Shown here one piece after another: positions 11,717 to 23,010 of a stretch of 64,000 bases of DNA. The notes below the pieces were generated by a model. That model saw nothing but the letters and a program-made list of their open reading frames with translations, was not told the DNA's origin and ran no database searches. The stretch's first letter is position 1. Each line of letters opens with the position of its first letter. Where the stretch lies: contig NC_090751.1 of assembly GCF_036898095.1 (NCBI RefSeq), positions 73,843,951-73,907,950 on the forward strand, written 5' to 3'. The position numbers were made by a program, and so were the translations under genes. This DNA comes from Palaemon carinicauda. Lineage: Eukaryota; Arthropoda; Malacostraca; Decapoda; Palaemonidae.

Positions 11717-12202
11717 TTTTATGTATGACTTTGGTAGGAAGTTCTATTAACCATAATAATTACCTGGAACATAGATGAAGAATTGTTAGTAATTATTTCT
11801 CAGCTGATCCCATCTTTTGTTGTCAATTTTTCTTGGTGGGATTTAATAATACGTTGGTGTTCTTAAAATACAAGTTTAATGATATTTATGACTACATGAC
11901 TCTTTGACAGCTGACTCCTAAGTGTGTGTGGAGTGCCATACACAATCTGACAAAACCAAAACATTTCTAAACAAAAGAGCATCGCTCTGAAAAGACTTAA
12001 AAATCCTACTCCAGTACAAAACTATAAAGAATTACATCATATCTTTGAGGTAATCAACAAATGTTTGAATCCTAATACCAAAATAAATCATTATACTTAT
12101 GTACAAAGCATAACATGTTTTATTCATGCAATATGATGCAATGTTGCGCAATACCTGTAACACTTGAAACAATATATTACATTATTACAATAATACATAA
12201 CA
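11717..12202 (-). repeat. Gypsy-2 5' LTR
   Basis: About 486 bp. The minus strand begins TGTTATGTATTATTG at 12202, the same start as the Gypsy-1 LTR. It holds the same conserved blocks as 6788-7267 (ACTCCAGTACAAA, CAGCTGACTCCTAAGTGTGT). Confidence 0.88.
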
Positions 12203-12800
12203 GCCCACACCAGCCAGTCATCCAGGTAGGCCACTACTTGGATTCCCTTTAGGCGTAATTGTTGGAGAGCTGCGTTCGCCAGCTTCGTGAAGATCCTTGG
12301 GGCTATGTTTAGCCCGAATGGCATGGCTCTGAAGGCGTAGAGTCTTCGTTGTAGCTTGAATCCTAGGTAGGAGGAGAGGTGACGACTGATTGGAATGTGC
12401 CAATAAGCGTCTGACAAGTCTATGGAGATGGTAAATACCCGCTTGGGTAGTAAGGTCCTTATATGTGTTGGAGTGTTAGCATCTTGAACTTGTAGTTCAC
12501 TATGAACTTGTTGAGTGGCAACAAGTACAGAATGACTCTGAGTTTTTCTGAGTCCTTCTTTGGAACACAAAACAGCCTTCCTTGGAACTTGATGGACTTT
12601 ACCCTTCGGATTACTCTTTTCTCCAAGAGTTCTCGAATGTACTCTTCCAGAACGGGGCTAGAGTGTTGGAAGAATTGTGGGAACGGAGGTGGAGTGCTGT
12701 ACCAGCTCCAACCCAGTCCATTCTTGATTAGGCTGTGGGCCCAGGGATCAAAGGTCCAACGATCCAGAAGAAGATGAAGTCTCCCTCCTACCGGAAGCAT
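12203..12800 (-). pseudogene. DIRS A ORF2, first part: reverse transcriptase core
   Basis: Start of ORF2, from MLPVGGRLHLL at 12800. Order: WTFDPWAHSL, finger region GRLFCVPKKDSEKLRVILY, palm motif with the first Asp (ISIDLSDAYWHIPI), YAFRAMPFGLNIAPRIFTKL and the catalytic YLDDW, reaching the Gypsy-2 insertion at 12203. A frameshift near 12470 separates the finger part from the palm part. It continues at 6787 after Gypsy-2. The ATG is plausible: the MLPVGGRL-like start is shared with C and D, while E has VLPVGGRL. Confidence 0.85.
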
Positions 12801-12864
12801 TTCACTTCTGCTGCTGTTGACCTGAGGCCTTGCCTGCTTGACCGCGTCCTCCCCTGAACCCCCT

Positions 12865-14739
12865 TCACCTTGAGGGGCGTCTAGACGAACCTCTGGCTGA
12901 TCTTCTAGCTCTTGGACGAAAGGTAGTAGACTGCCCTTCGAATGCTGGGTTAAATGCCAGAGACTGCGTTGTCACGGCTTGGGGTACCCACTGGTACGTG
13001 GTCGGGGTTTGTGCCATCATCTGGGGCACTGCGGTCAAAGGAAGTTGCTGCTGTTGATGTCTGTATGGCCTGGCTGGCTGAGAGGGTAGCCTAGGCTTCT
13101 TAGTCTTCCTTTTTGGTTGGGGACCCTCATCCGGGGAAGACTTTCTTTTAAGAGATAGGCCCCACTTCTGGAGAAGGTTTCTATTTTCTTTGGCGGCCTT
13201 ATCCACTACCTCTTTGACCGCTTCACTAGGGAAGAGGTCTTTACCCCAAATGCAAGAGGAGATTAATTTCCTTGGTTCATGCCACACCGCAGCCGAGGCG
13301 AATACAAACTCCCTACAAGCTCTCCTATTTTTGTCAAAACTGTAAAGGTCCTTCGTCACTGTGGTCAGATGTGTTTTGGCCACTACCATAAACATCTCGA
13401 GCTTTGGGGTCACTTGCCATCGTCTCCAGAGTCGTTTGTAGAGACATTGAAGCGGCAAGTCTTTCTTTTGTCTCTTGCTCCCTACGCAAGAGAAAATCAG
13501 ACAGCTTCAGGAGGTCTTCACCGAACTGACGTCCGGCAATATCGGCCTCCAACTTCCCGACTAAGAAGGTAAGATGAACGTCCTTCAAGTCTTTCTGGTC
13601 CATGGGTAAGGCCAAGGACAGAGGATTACACTCCTCCAAGGAGGGACATGGTTTACCTGCCTCGACCACTTTCAAAACAGCCTTAAATCCCTTTTCCATA
13701 AAGGGAAAGGCTCTGGTAGGAGAGGCCACAAAGGAAGGATGCTTCTTACTCAAAGCAGGTACCTTTGAGTTTGTGAAGCCCCTCTCCTTCAATGAGCTTG
13801 ACAGTAAAGCTTGTGCATTAGTGTGGTCAAAAACTATGACCTCCTTCGGCTCCGTCTCTTCCTTTGAGGCTGGCTCCTTCCTAAGACGGACATAGCAGTC
13901 CGGGTACGACTCCTTGCTGGGCCAGAATTCCACCTCCTCGAAGGGAATTGAGCCCAACTTCTCCGAAATGACGATCTTTCCTGTCGTCATAAGCATGTGC
14001 TCGGCATACCTCCAAGGATTGGCATGGCATCCGAGCACAAGGGAAGGTCCTTCACGTTGAGCTTTTTCTGGGGCCCACGTGATGCTGCAAGTCTTCGCAT
14101 CTCCAACTTCATTGCAGCTTCCTTCTCATTATTCTCTTTCTGCATCTGCTGGATCATTCCAACGATGGAAGAAAGAGTCTTTCCCAGATCATCTGGGATA
14201 GCAGACGATGTTGAGGGAACAGGTTCAGGGGCCTGCACCAGAGTAACAGACCCCTCGTCGAATTCTTCCTCCTCAATATCCGGAGCCTGGGTCAGCTCCT
14301 CTTCCTGGTCTTCTGCCAGGAGGTCCTTTTCGGTGTACTCGGACACCTCAGACATCCTATCGTCCAGCAGGATGTCTTGTAGGGCGTCCGAGACTTCAGA
14401 ATCCACCGGAATCTGAACCAGAGGTATCTCCGCTTGAGGCTGGGGACTCACTGCATCCGCTGATGCCTTGGGGAAAAGGTAAGCCCTCATCTTCTCGCTT
14501 GGAAGATAGGGGCCAGAAGTATTCTTCTGGAAGCCCCTCACCCAGGTTCGAAGCTTTTCCCTCGCTGCGTCAAACACCTCGGTAATCAGGTTAGTGCAAA
14601 TAGTACATACATGCGGGTCCCAATACCGGAGATCACCTTTGGAGACTGCGCATGCTGCGTGCCTCCTGCAAAAATCATGTCCACAGAAGTTCTTACTGCG
14701 GACGTTGCAGAACATACTCCCACACTTTGGATGGTCCTC
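12865..14739 (-). pseudogene. DIRS A ORF1 (gag-like) with N-terminal Cys/His motif, frameshifted
   Basis: ORF1 of DIRS elements is presumed to be a nucleic-acid-binding gag analogue. Three overlapping frames: 14739-13987 (Cys/His-rich start GHDFCRRHAACA, YWDPHVCTIC, then acidic and serine-rich, then a coiled-coil-like KENNEKEAAMKLEMRRL), 14038-13334 (WPSKESYPDCYVRLRKEPAS, LADIAGRQF-like DIAGRQFGEDLLKL, REQETKERLAAS) and 13458-12865 (HEPRKLISSCIWGKDLFP, KRKTKKPR, Arg/Ser-rich tail). Two frameshifts join them, near 14010 and 13400. The first codon used follows an AG at 14740-14741 behind a pyrimidine run, so the true start may lie on an upstream exon. All DIRS copies in the window share this layout. 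Confidence 0.8.
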
Positions 14740-16873
14740 CTGTAAAGAGAAGAAATTCCATGAATATCAAGTGAAAACGTATCACTGGATAACTAATGTT
14801 AAAATATATATAGCTTAAAATAACTAAGCTAGAAAGGAAAGAAGGAAAGACACACACTTGTATTTCCTGCCCAGCCAATTGCTGTAACCTTCCAGATAAT
14901 AAAATTTTATGGTTATTCTTATTCTGGAATAACCATCAAGGTATTTCCAAAGGAAAATGTAGGTGTAGCTCACACCAATATAAATAACCTTAATATACTG
15001 GATAGTTAATAAAGAAAGAACTCACTTTCTTCATCTGTACGGTTTCACAAAAGGCTGTACAAGACAACACAGGAATGTTGGAAAAACTTAGTGTTATAAT
15101 ATATTCTATACTATAGTTTACTCCATGCAGTATATACTATACTGTAAAAATACTGGCTACTGTATATATATAACGTGCCGGCCGGCACGTACCTTAAATT
15201 AGTTCCAAGGTATACTACCTTTAGACTACTGGGTGGAAGATCGCTGGTTCAAATGTGTGTACCCGCCTATGAACGCTAGCACCCAGCTGCCGGCCGCTAA
15301 TTGTAGCAGCCAGCAGATCTTATGGTGAGCCTCTATTGCCGGCCGGCAATGGTATGCTACCTATGCCGGCCGACAGCAAAAAGGAACCAGAGAGCTTCCA
15401 CCTGCCCAGCTGCCAGCCCCTTGAGCCGGCAGTCGGGCTAGGGTACAAACACTAGAAGAGAAACAGAATGGATGTAAGGACATAAGACGCACCTGCCTTA
15501 CAGCCCTGCATCCAGAAAGAGTGCACATAAGGAAGGGGAGAATGTGAAATTCAGGCTTCCTTCTATCCAATATCACCTGGCTCTACTTGACAGACATGGA
15601 TGCGAGACCAAGGGAGGTCTGGGGAACACTCTACAGAAGTTAGGCCTTTGCCGGCCGGCAAAGGACTGAGTCAGCTCCACATCTTAACCTATATTAGGTA
15701 CATATGTAGAATGACAGCCAAGAGATGTAATGGCTAGGCCATTACTAAGGATAGGGGGGAAAGGGGGAAGAGGGTCCTACAAACTCTGCTTTAGTAATAG
15801 ATCACCCCGCGGCCAAGAAAGCTCATCCTAGCCTAGGGGTAATCATGGGAGAGAGGCTGGCAAAACTTGCCATCTCCCTCAGTACTAAAACCAAGTTTGG
15901 TGTTGTTATTCAAAAGGAAAGAAGAATCTTATCCTTCAAACCGAGAACAACAACACTGGACTAGTCTGCTAGATCACTAGAAGAAGGAATCATCTCATAC
16001 AGAAACCTTCGGAAGTGGTCTAGGGAGGCTAAGCCTCCTATGTCTGCCCCTGACCTAGCAAAGGAATCTCATTCTTTATGCTAGAAAGAAACAGACCCAG
16101 ACTGAATACTCTCATGTCCTGCCCCCTCATGAAGCCAGATTCTCTGGAAACAGGAAGGAACAGAACACCCTAATATAGTTATATCCAAATGTTTATTCAG
16201 ATAAACCATTAGGGTTAAGCCTAAGGCTTAAAACAGAGGGAAAGGGATTGTGCTTAATCTCCGAGGAGAAAAAAGCAACAAGGGAGTGAACGAAAGTATA
16301 CTAAGGCTCCATAGGCTACTAGCCTAGGCGCGAAGAGAATCGATTACCTAAATCACCGAAACTCTCTCGTATATGATCTTGGAAGAAATATCAACAATAT
16401 CTTCTATGTATAAAACTGCCTAAAGCTTCAATAAATTTTAAAACACTCGGAAATCTGAATATCATGCATGAAAGTACTAGTGCCAAACACCTAGGCTACG
16501 AAGCCTAGCGTAGGCTAGGATTGGTAACTCAATTGCCGAAACAGAAATACTAATGGCATCATATAAAGAATTCCTAAGTAAAGCTAAATAGCTAAAACTA
16601 TTAAAGCATAAGGGCCAGGAACGTCGCTCTGGCTAACTAAATGACTCATGCATGGCGAGCGACAGCGTCCAGGACGCCTCCGGTAGGCAACAGCTCTTGT
16701 AACGAAAATATCGCTATCAAATTATTTTAAAAACACCAAGAGCTTACATTTATACATAATAAAGATAATACTCAACTTTCCAGAGGCAGAAGAGGCTGGA
16801 GAAAGCATCATAAGGTTGAAATAATCCAAGATTTACGAGAAAACACAGGGAAAACACTGAGTTGTTGAGCTAC
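14740..16873 (-). other. DIRS A upstream region: candidate intron, GCCGGC palindromes, conserved blocks
   Basis: No coding sequence apart from a possible short exon. Minus-strand order: conserved CTAAATAGCTAA and GGCTAACTAAATGACTC blocks (16600-16660), an inverted repeat CCTAGGCTACGAAGCCTAG (near 16490-16512), a block with AAAGTATACTAAGGC (16304), then about 15174-15660 with several GCCGGCCGGC palindromes. Nearest ORF1, CAATTGGCTGGGCAGGAAAT (14860-14881) is followed by GTGTGTGTC and, about 120 bp on, by a pyrimidine-rich TTCTCTTTACAG. The same blocks recur in C and D. Confidence 0.6.
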
Positions 16874-17227
16874 GCAAAAAGGAATACAGATGGCGCTGTC
16901 AGCGGCACTATGTACGCACTCGAAGCAAGATAAGAGAGGTGCCTTGTTAGCGGCTCTCCCTTCATTCACGTTTTTCGTTTTCTTGCCACTTTGACCCCTC
17001 GAAGTGTTAATTCTGTTCGGGGTGTAGATTGCTATGTGGCGTGTCAGGAATACGTCCTCTGATATTATGTGATATCCCTGGTTAAATTTATTTAGGGATA
17101 TTCGCTCCAGGAGTTAGAATTCTGGATACCTTAAGGTAAATTCTCTGGGAATATCACCGTAGTCAAATATACCCAAGGAAGCTACCCTATAGGAACTTCC
17201 ATCAGGACGAAATGGCCTGAGCCCAGA
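16874..17227 (-). repeat. DIRS A 5' inverted terminal repeat
   Basis: Inverted copy of 1425-1812. It ends on the plus strand with CCATCAGGACGAAATGGCCT followed by GAGCCCAGA, then AAT of the Tigger gene. By family logic the promoter for the element could lie in or just inside this repeat. I see no clear TATA box. Confidence 0.88.
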
Positions 17228-17537
17228 AATCTCTTTGTCTTTTATCCATATCAACAAAAGGCTTTCCATCTCCTCCAGGGTAGGGCTACGATGTTTAGAA
17301 ATAATGGTGATCCCCTTCTTATGGTTTGGCTGCTTTAATGGATGCCTTCTGTTTGATGATCATCGAGATCGTAGACATATTCCAGCAATAATGTTTAGCC
17401 AGGTCGCTAACACGCACATCTCACTCATGTTTTTTTTCTATTATTTTTTGCTTTAGTTCTAATGAAAGCAGTGACTTCTTCCTTTTCTCACCACTACTAC
17501 TTCCTGAACCGAAACTAAACTTTTTAGGACCCATCAT
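17228..17537 (-). pseudogene. Tigger transposase, N-terminal part (helix-turn-helix), broken
   Basis: First part of the same transposase gene as 1-1424, displaced 15.8 kb by DIRS element A. The ATG at 17537 opens MMGPKKFSFGSGSSSGEKRK, typical of TIGD1-like proteins, followed by a pogo-type DNA-binding segment (VRVSDLAKHY, then a MSTISMIIKQK recognition-helix region). It runs to SPTLEEMESLLLIWIKDKEI at the insertion point, and the protein resumes on the other side with GDTITEMILCEK. One in-frame TGA follows KKHE, and there is one frameshift near 17320, where the frame changes before KGITIISKHRS. Poly-T runs near 17431 and 17446 could hide further indels. Confidence 0.82.
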
Positions 17538-17794
17538 TATACGTAAAACCCAAAAACAAAACGTGAATTAGGAAGATAAAAAGCACTGTTAATAATGGGG
17601 TGAATAGAAAACAACCACACAATGCGCACGAGATGAGAGGACTGATCAAGGCGATGCTCGATTGGCGCACTCCGACGTGCTGCCATCTACTGGCGTAAAC
17701 AAGAAACTACAATCGATGCTTCGAGAAAATTCTATGTGTATGATCTACGTCGGATGTTGGAGCAAGACTTCGGGTGTTGAGACGAAAATTTTAT

Positions 17795-18607
<813 letters not shown>

Positions 18608-18629
18608 CGGGTTTTGAGCAAAGCGAAAA

Positions 18630-18950
18630 AACGGATTTTGAGCGACGCGAAAAATCTATTTCTGGGCTCCGACCTGTGCTGCCCAGTGAAATGCTCCTTT
18701 AGCATCATTTCTAACTGCTAAATAATACCTGAGAAAAAATTCCATAGGAATGCTAGGTGTGAACCCACCTCGCTCACCTGGAAGGTGTCGGTATATCATA
18801 ACAAGGGTGTGAAAATCACAATAGGAGGTCTCGTACCAATTAGATATCTCCTCGTCAAATATCCCCGAAACCAAGAGGAGCCGTCCCAAGACCACCACTT
18901 ACCGTCGCTACCAACAAGCCCACCCACGCCAATGACGTCACTCCTCATTT
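18630..18950 (+). repeat. DIRS B 5' inverted terminal repeat
   Basis: Reverse complement of about 26427-26751, with a small indel near 18718. Shared phrases include GCTCCTTTAGCATCATTTCT, CTCCTCGTCAAATATCCCCG and GTCGCTACCAACAAGCCCAC. The inner edge carries CCAATGACGTCACTCC. Confidence 0.88.
18933..18940. promoter_or_regulatory. CRE palindrome TGACGTCA with adjoining CCAAT
   Basis: TGACGTCA is the full cAMP-response element bound by CREB/ATF proteins, and here it overlaps the end of a CCAAT box (CGCCAATGACGTCAC). It lies at the inner edge of the 5' ITR of DIRS B, a reasonable place for promoter elements. Function is inferred from the motif only. Confidence 0.4.
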
Positions 18951-20605
18951 AGCATCACTCTCGCTTTGTTGCTGTGATAGTTTCACTTGTGGTTTTCGGA
19001 TTTTAGCGCCCTTTCTGCTCATGATGTCGGACTCTCAAGCTTCCTCATCGAAGTTAAGTACCAGACTTATGTTTTCTGAGCTTTCGGAGGTAGCATTAAC
19101 CTTACTTTTAGTGTTATTCATGTTTATTTGTTTCGCAATTGTTGTCGGCCCCGCAATGCAGCGGCCATTTTAGTTCTTGCTACCTCCTAGCTCGTTCTTA
19201 ACTATTTACATTTGGTCTCCCTTACTTTTTGTTATTCGTTTTGAACCTTGCGCTATTACCGATGCTTGAGCAGTTATTTTACTGTTATTGTTATCACCAT
19301 GGTTATCCCATGCCGTGTTAGGTTATGGCGGCGGCCCTCTCGGTTAGTACCGTGAAAACGCCTTGTGCTGGTATTTTAAGATTAGTTTACTCTTCTCACG
19401 ATTCTATGGAATCGCTGTTTTTTAAGAGTTTAGTCATGTTATCTTGAAGGGGACTCTCGATCGGCAGTGTTTAACGTTTTTTAGTTTACCATTCAGTTTG
19501 TATCCGTTCGGTGTTATGTTGGCACCCTTGTCCAGCCCTGGTCCTCCCCGTACTGGCGGGGGCGCCCTTGCATTTGTTTTGTTGTTACCTGCCTTTCTTG
19601 CGTCCCTCTCTCTCATCTTTATTTTATCAGCTTATCTTGCATGCCTTAACCTAGTTATTTTATTCCGTGTTGTGATCATTCGTTATGTTAGTGTCTCGCA
19701 ATCCTGGTCGGACAGGTTGGTTCTCCTATCCTCGCTCGGCCTCTCGCGATCGCCTCGTATCCACCTGTGGCTCTTTGGCTCCTCCCACTCCCTGATCTCG
19801 AGTATGCCTCCCCATACTCCTCTTCCCCTCTGGGGCTCCTCCCACTACCTGAGCCTGAGTATGCCACCGCAAACACCCCATCCCCCCTGGGGATACCTGC
19901 CGTCTCTTAGAGACCTGGAGTCAGCTGTTCAGGTTCTCGGCCGATCCCTCTCGTCCGTACGCCCGACCTTCCCACGCCCATCCCTCCCCGGGATACCGCT
20001 CGACTCCTTGCCTTATCAGAGCCGAGATCTGTTATACTTGAGAGTTACTCACTTCCTTCCGCCACAGCCGGATTCCCGCCCTCTTCGATTGGCCATCAGG
20101 AGATCGGGAGTTTTGCTTGTTTCTTTGGTTGTGAGCTCTCTGTTCATCCCCGATGCGGGATATTACATGGTTTTATTGAGTGTTTATTAACTTAAGGTTC
20201 CTTTTAGTAGGGAGTCCACCCCCCCTACCCCGGTAGGTCAGGTGCCCGTCTCCCTCACTCAGTTGTCTCTCCGGAGCCAACGGAAACATGTTATGTTAAC
20301 CTTATATCTCTACATGTTCACACTCTGATGCCTAATGGATATTATCTCCCTTACCCTTTCCTGGAATGATCTCACCGTACACGGAATTCCCTTATTATTA
20401 TTACGTTAATCATTAACTTGTACGGTTAATCTCAATTAATGTAAGTTAACTTAATTTGTATGCCTTTTCTCCCGGCCCTACCGGGAGGACCTCCTATAGT
20501 ATCCTAATGCTAACATTACTTATCGTTTACTCTAGTCCCGGCACACCCGGGATCCCCGTAGGATACTGAATTACCTGTGATACTTATGTATCCTTTATAT
20601 TACAG
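18951..20605 (+). other. DIRS B leader, no confident gene
   Basis: About 1.65 kb between the 5' ITR and ORF1. A long open stretch (19444-20190) has no proper start, low-complexity Pro/Ser/Leu composition and imperfect repeats (GGCTCCTCCCACT twice), so I do not call it. ATGATGTCGGACTCTCAAGC at 19021 could begin a short leader exon, and the segment ends in TATATTACAG, a possible splice acceptor at 20605. Confidence 0.5.
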
Positions 20606-22953
20606 GTTGTTCGCTGTATGATGACAGTCTGTGCGGCTGTTCTGCAGCAAGCATGCGGACATGATGTGCGCAGGTCACACGCCCACTGTTCGGTCCACGT
20701 CGGTGATTTAACTGTTTGGCACCCCGACAACTGTGTGGTCTGCTACGACCTTGTCTCCATTCTCACTTCGGACTCTGTAAGTGTTCCTACCGTTATTATA
20801 CGTTATAGTTTTACTTAGACTAATCTCGGGATTTACCTGCTATCCGGTTACATTCTAATTTAAAACTAGTCATAGGAGACTCCGACGACGGTGTTCTCTA
20901 CCTCCCCTTCATTAGTAACGGTACCTTCTCTTTCAGATTTCGTAGTCTTCCTAGTCTACAGCCTTGGCGACTCTTAAGGTATGGGTCGGCGGGTTCGCCC
21001 GCAATGTCAAGGCCCAACACCCCTACGTTCTCTCCGAGGAGATGTGCACCCTCCTTTATCCAAACGCCAAACATTCAGCGGCTGTTCCTAAGGAGGTGGC
21101 GGATCCTATCATTGCCGGGATCACTGAACATCTTCTCTCCGAAGACCCCGGTGTTCCGGGAGAATCCATCACCAGTGACGTGGCGGCTCCGAATTTGGAC
21201 GTCGAGCCCATGGCCTTGGATGAGCCAGACCCAGGTAGGACTGTAAGTGAGGCAAGTGTGTCCCGGTCTAAGATTCCTGTCCTTAGTCCGGCCTTTTCTA
21301 CATCTTCTACTTCTTCCTTTCCGGGGTTCTCTGGACGACACCCCCACTGATGTCAGCAACCCTCCTGTGTTGGCTAAGGTTAAGTCGTCACGCAAACCCC
21401 TAACTAAGACCCGCAGGTCTTCCAATGCGACGAAATCGTCCAGAACCCCTAGGACTTCGTCATCGCGAGTTTCGTCTTCCAAGGTCCCTGTGGACCCAGT
21501 CACGCATGCTCCTCCCGCCCCGGAGTTGAGAGTGACACCCGGCTTGCAACCTATGCAGCCGGCGGTAAGCGCCCCGGCGCCTTCCTTCGACATTTCGGCC
21601 TTTTCCAATACCTTGGAACGCCTGGGTTCCTTGGTTAACACCCTCGTCTCGAAGGTTCAAAACCAAGAGTCTCTCGTTGAGGGTCTCATGCACTCCGGTC
21701 TGCCCCAACAACAGCAGTACGCTATTCCGGATGCCTCGAATCTCCCGGAGTTTGTCAAAAACAATCCGTGGAAGTTGGCAATTCATGCTCCCTTTAAGGA
21801 TGGGATATTGACCATCGAGGGTTTTGGCACCCGGCCGGTGGAAGATTTAGAGTTCTACCCGCCGGGTCTGCAGCTTCCTTTCCCTGGCTTCGCCCGCCTC
21901 ACTGAGGAGGCTCTGGTCCGCCTGGACAAAGTTCCTAGGGAGACCCTAATTTACCATAAAGAACAGGCTCAATCCACTTGGGTTCGGACCCTAAATGAGC
22001 TGGAGTGCGTCAACACGATGCTCACTCCTTTTAAGAGCTCTTACACCATGTCTGTGGGAGACGAGCGCACCCCTACGCCGTGTGTTACTAAAATTATGGA
22101 CCTTGCCCAGCAGGCTGTGAACGAAGACAAGCCATTACCGCAGTTACGGAAGACAGACTTGACTTCCCTTGTTTTCCCGGGGGACCATGAGTGCTGGTGC
22201 CCCGGCGACATTTACTGTGGGTAAACTGAGCCCTGATCGCGCCTCCACTCAATTTAGTGAAAGACTCCCCAAGCTCTCGGAGTCCCTGATTCGCCTTGAG
22301 TATGAGGCTCGTATGCGCCTGTGTCGCTCGATTAACTCGGCAACTATGGCGGAATTGACCTCCTTCCTATATGAAGAGGAACCCCTCTTCAAAGTGCTAA
22401 CAAAGTCGTTGCTCCACACCTTGTTGTCGGATGCTTATGACTTCCTGGCAGCTAGGCGCCACTGCCGCAAACATGTCTTAGCGGAAGCCACCATCAGGCA
22501 TGAGCCTAACAGGCTCATTAAGGCCCCAATCTGGGGTACGGACCTATTCCCGAAGATCTGGTGAATAGCGTCCTCAGTGAAGCGGCCAGGGTTAATCAGA
22601 GCCTCAAGGTTCGTTGGGGTCTAGTCCCGAAACGTAAGTTTGAATCTGTCGATCCCCAATCTCGCGGCAGGAAGAGACTGAGGCCTTTCCCATCTTATCA
22701 AACCCGGCAGCCCCAGCAGATGGTTCAACCGATCCCATTAGCTCAGGGAAACCTCCCTTCCACCTCAAAGGGCCATCACCAACAACAGTACGCGTTGGTC
22801 CCTCAGGCTCAGTTAGCCTCCGCTACCTATGCTTCCCCGGTCTACAACCCCACCTTTGAGACTCAGGGGGCCTCTCATGGATACCAGCGTACCAGAGGCT
22901 CTGGCGCAAGTGGCACCTTTCGTGCCAGAGCTGGTGGAAGGATCGCCCCTTGA
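20606..22953 (+). pseudogene. DIRS B ORF1 (gag-like) with Cys/His motif and a candidate 178-bp intron
   Basis: The frame opens right after TTACAG: CGHDVRRSHAHC, GDLTVWHPDNCVVC. At 20777 a GTAAGT donor interrupts the homology, and the protein resumes after TTCCTAG at 20955 in the same phase (TALATLKVWVGGF, matching the REKLRTWVRGF region of A). The nearer CAG at about 20937 would hit a stop. After a frameshift near 21330 come Ser/Lys/Arg-rich and low-complexity segments, then EDLEFYPPG and YHKEQAQS (to 22224). A second shift near 22190 leads to FSERLPKLSESLIRL and RHEPNRLIKAPIWGTDLFP (to 22564), and a stop at 22561 precedes the Lys/Arg-rich C-terminus. The order matches ORF1 of the minus-strand elements, so this is a homologous gene. 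Confidence 0.75.
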
Positions 22954-23010
22954 GGCCAAGGTCTCCGTGGAGGACGAGGAGGTAAACCCTCCATGAATTA
23001 TTGAGACATC

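Larger units (their letters stand above)
6788..12202 (-). mobile_element. Gypsy-2: Gypsy (Ty3) LTR retrotransposon inside DIRS A ORF2
   Basis: Complete LTR element of about 5.4 kb on the minus strand. In element order: 5' LTR (12202-11717), repeated LTR-end/PBS block (11716-11601), leader, gag (11329-10496), pol with protease-RT-RNase H-integrase (10462-7303), purine-rich tract next to 7268, 3' LTR (7267-6788). The target duplication is GGCCA (6783-6787) against GCCCA (12203-12207), one mismatch. Removing the element restores the DIRS RT sequence around VWAES. The LTRs differ from each other at a dozen or more sites, so this copy is older than Gypsy-1, which belongs to the same family. Confidence 0.9.
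1425..17227 (-). mobile_element. DIRS element A (tyrosine-recombinase retrotransposon) with a Gypsy insertion
   Basis: Complete DIRS1-type element on the minus strand, inserted in the Tigger transposase gene. In element order: 5' ITR (17227-16874), upstream region with GCCGGC palindromes, ORF1 (14739-12865), ORF2 RT-RNase H-MT (12800-5101, interrupted by Gypsy-2), ORF3 tyrosine recombinase (5356-4139), 3' region with an unidentified insert, ICR (1982-1887) and 3' ITR (1812-1425). The trinucleotide AAT lies directly outside both ends. There is no longer target duplication, as expected for recombinase-mediated insertion. Without Gypsy-2 and the roughly 1.2-kb insert the element would be about 9 kb, close to elements C and D. 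Confidence 0.9.

Noticed and set aside
19444..20190. 248-codon open stretch in the DIRS B leader
   Set aside because: It has no standard ATG start, is Pro/Ser/Leu-rich with internal repeats, has no recognisable domain, and stops before ORF1.
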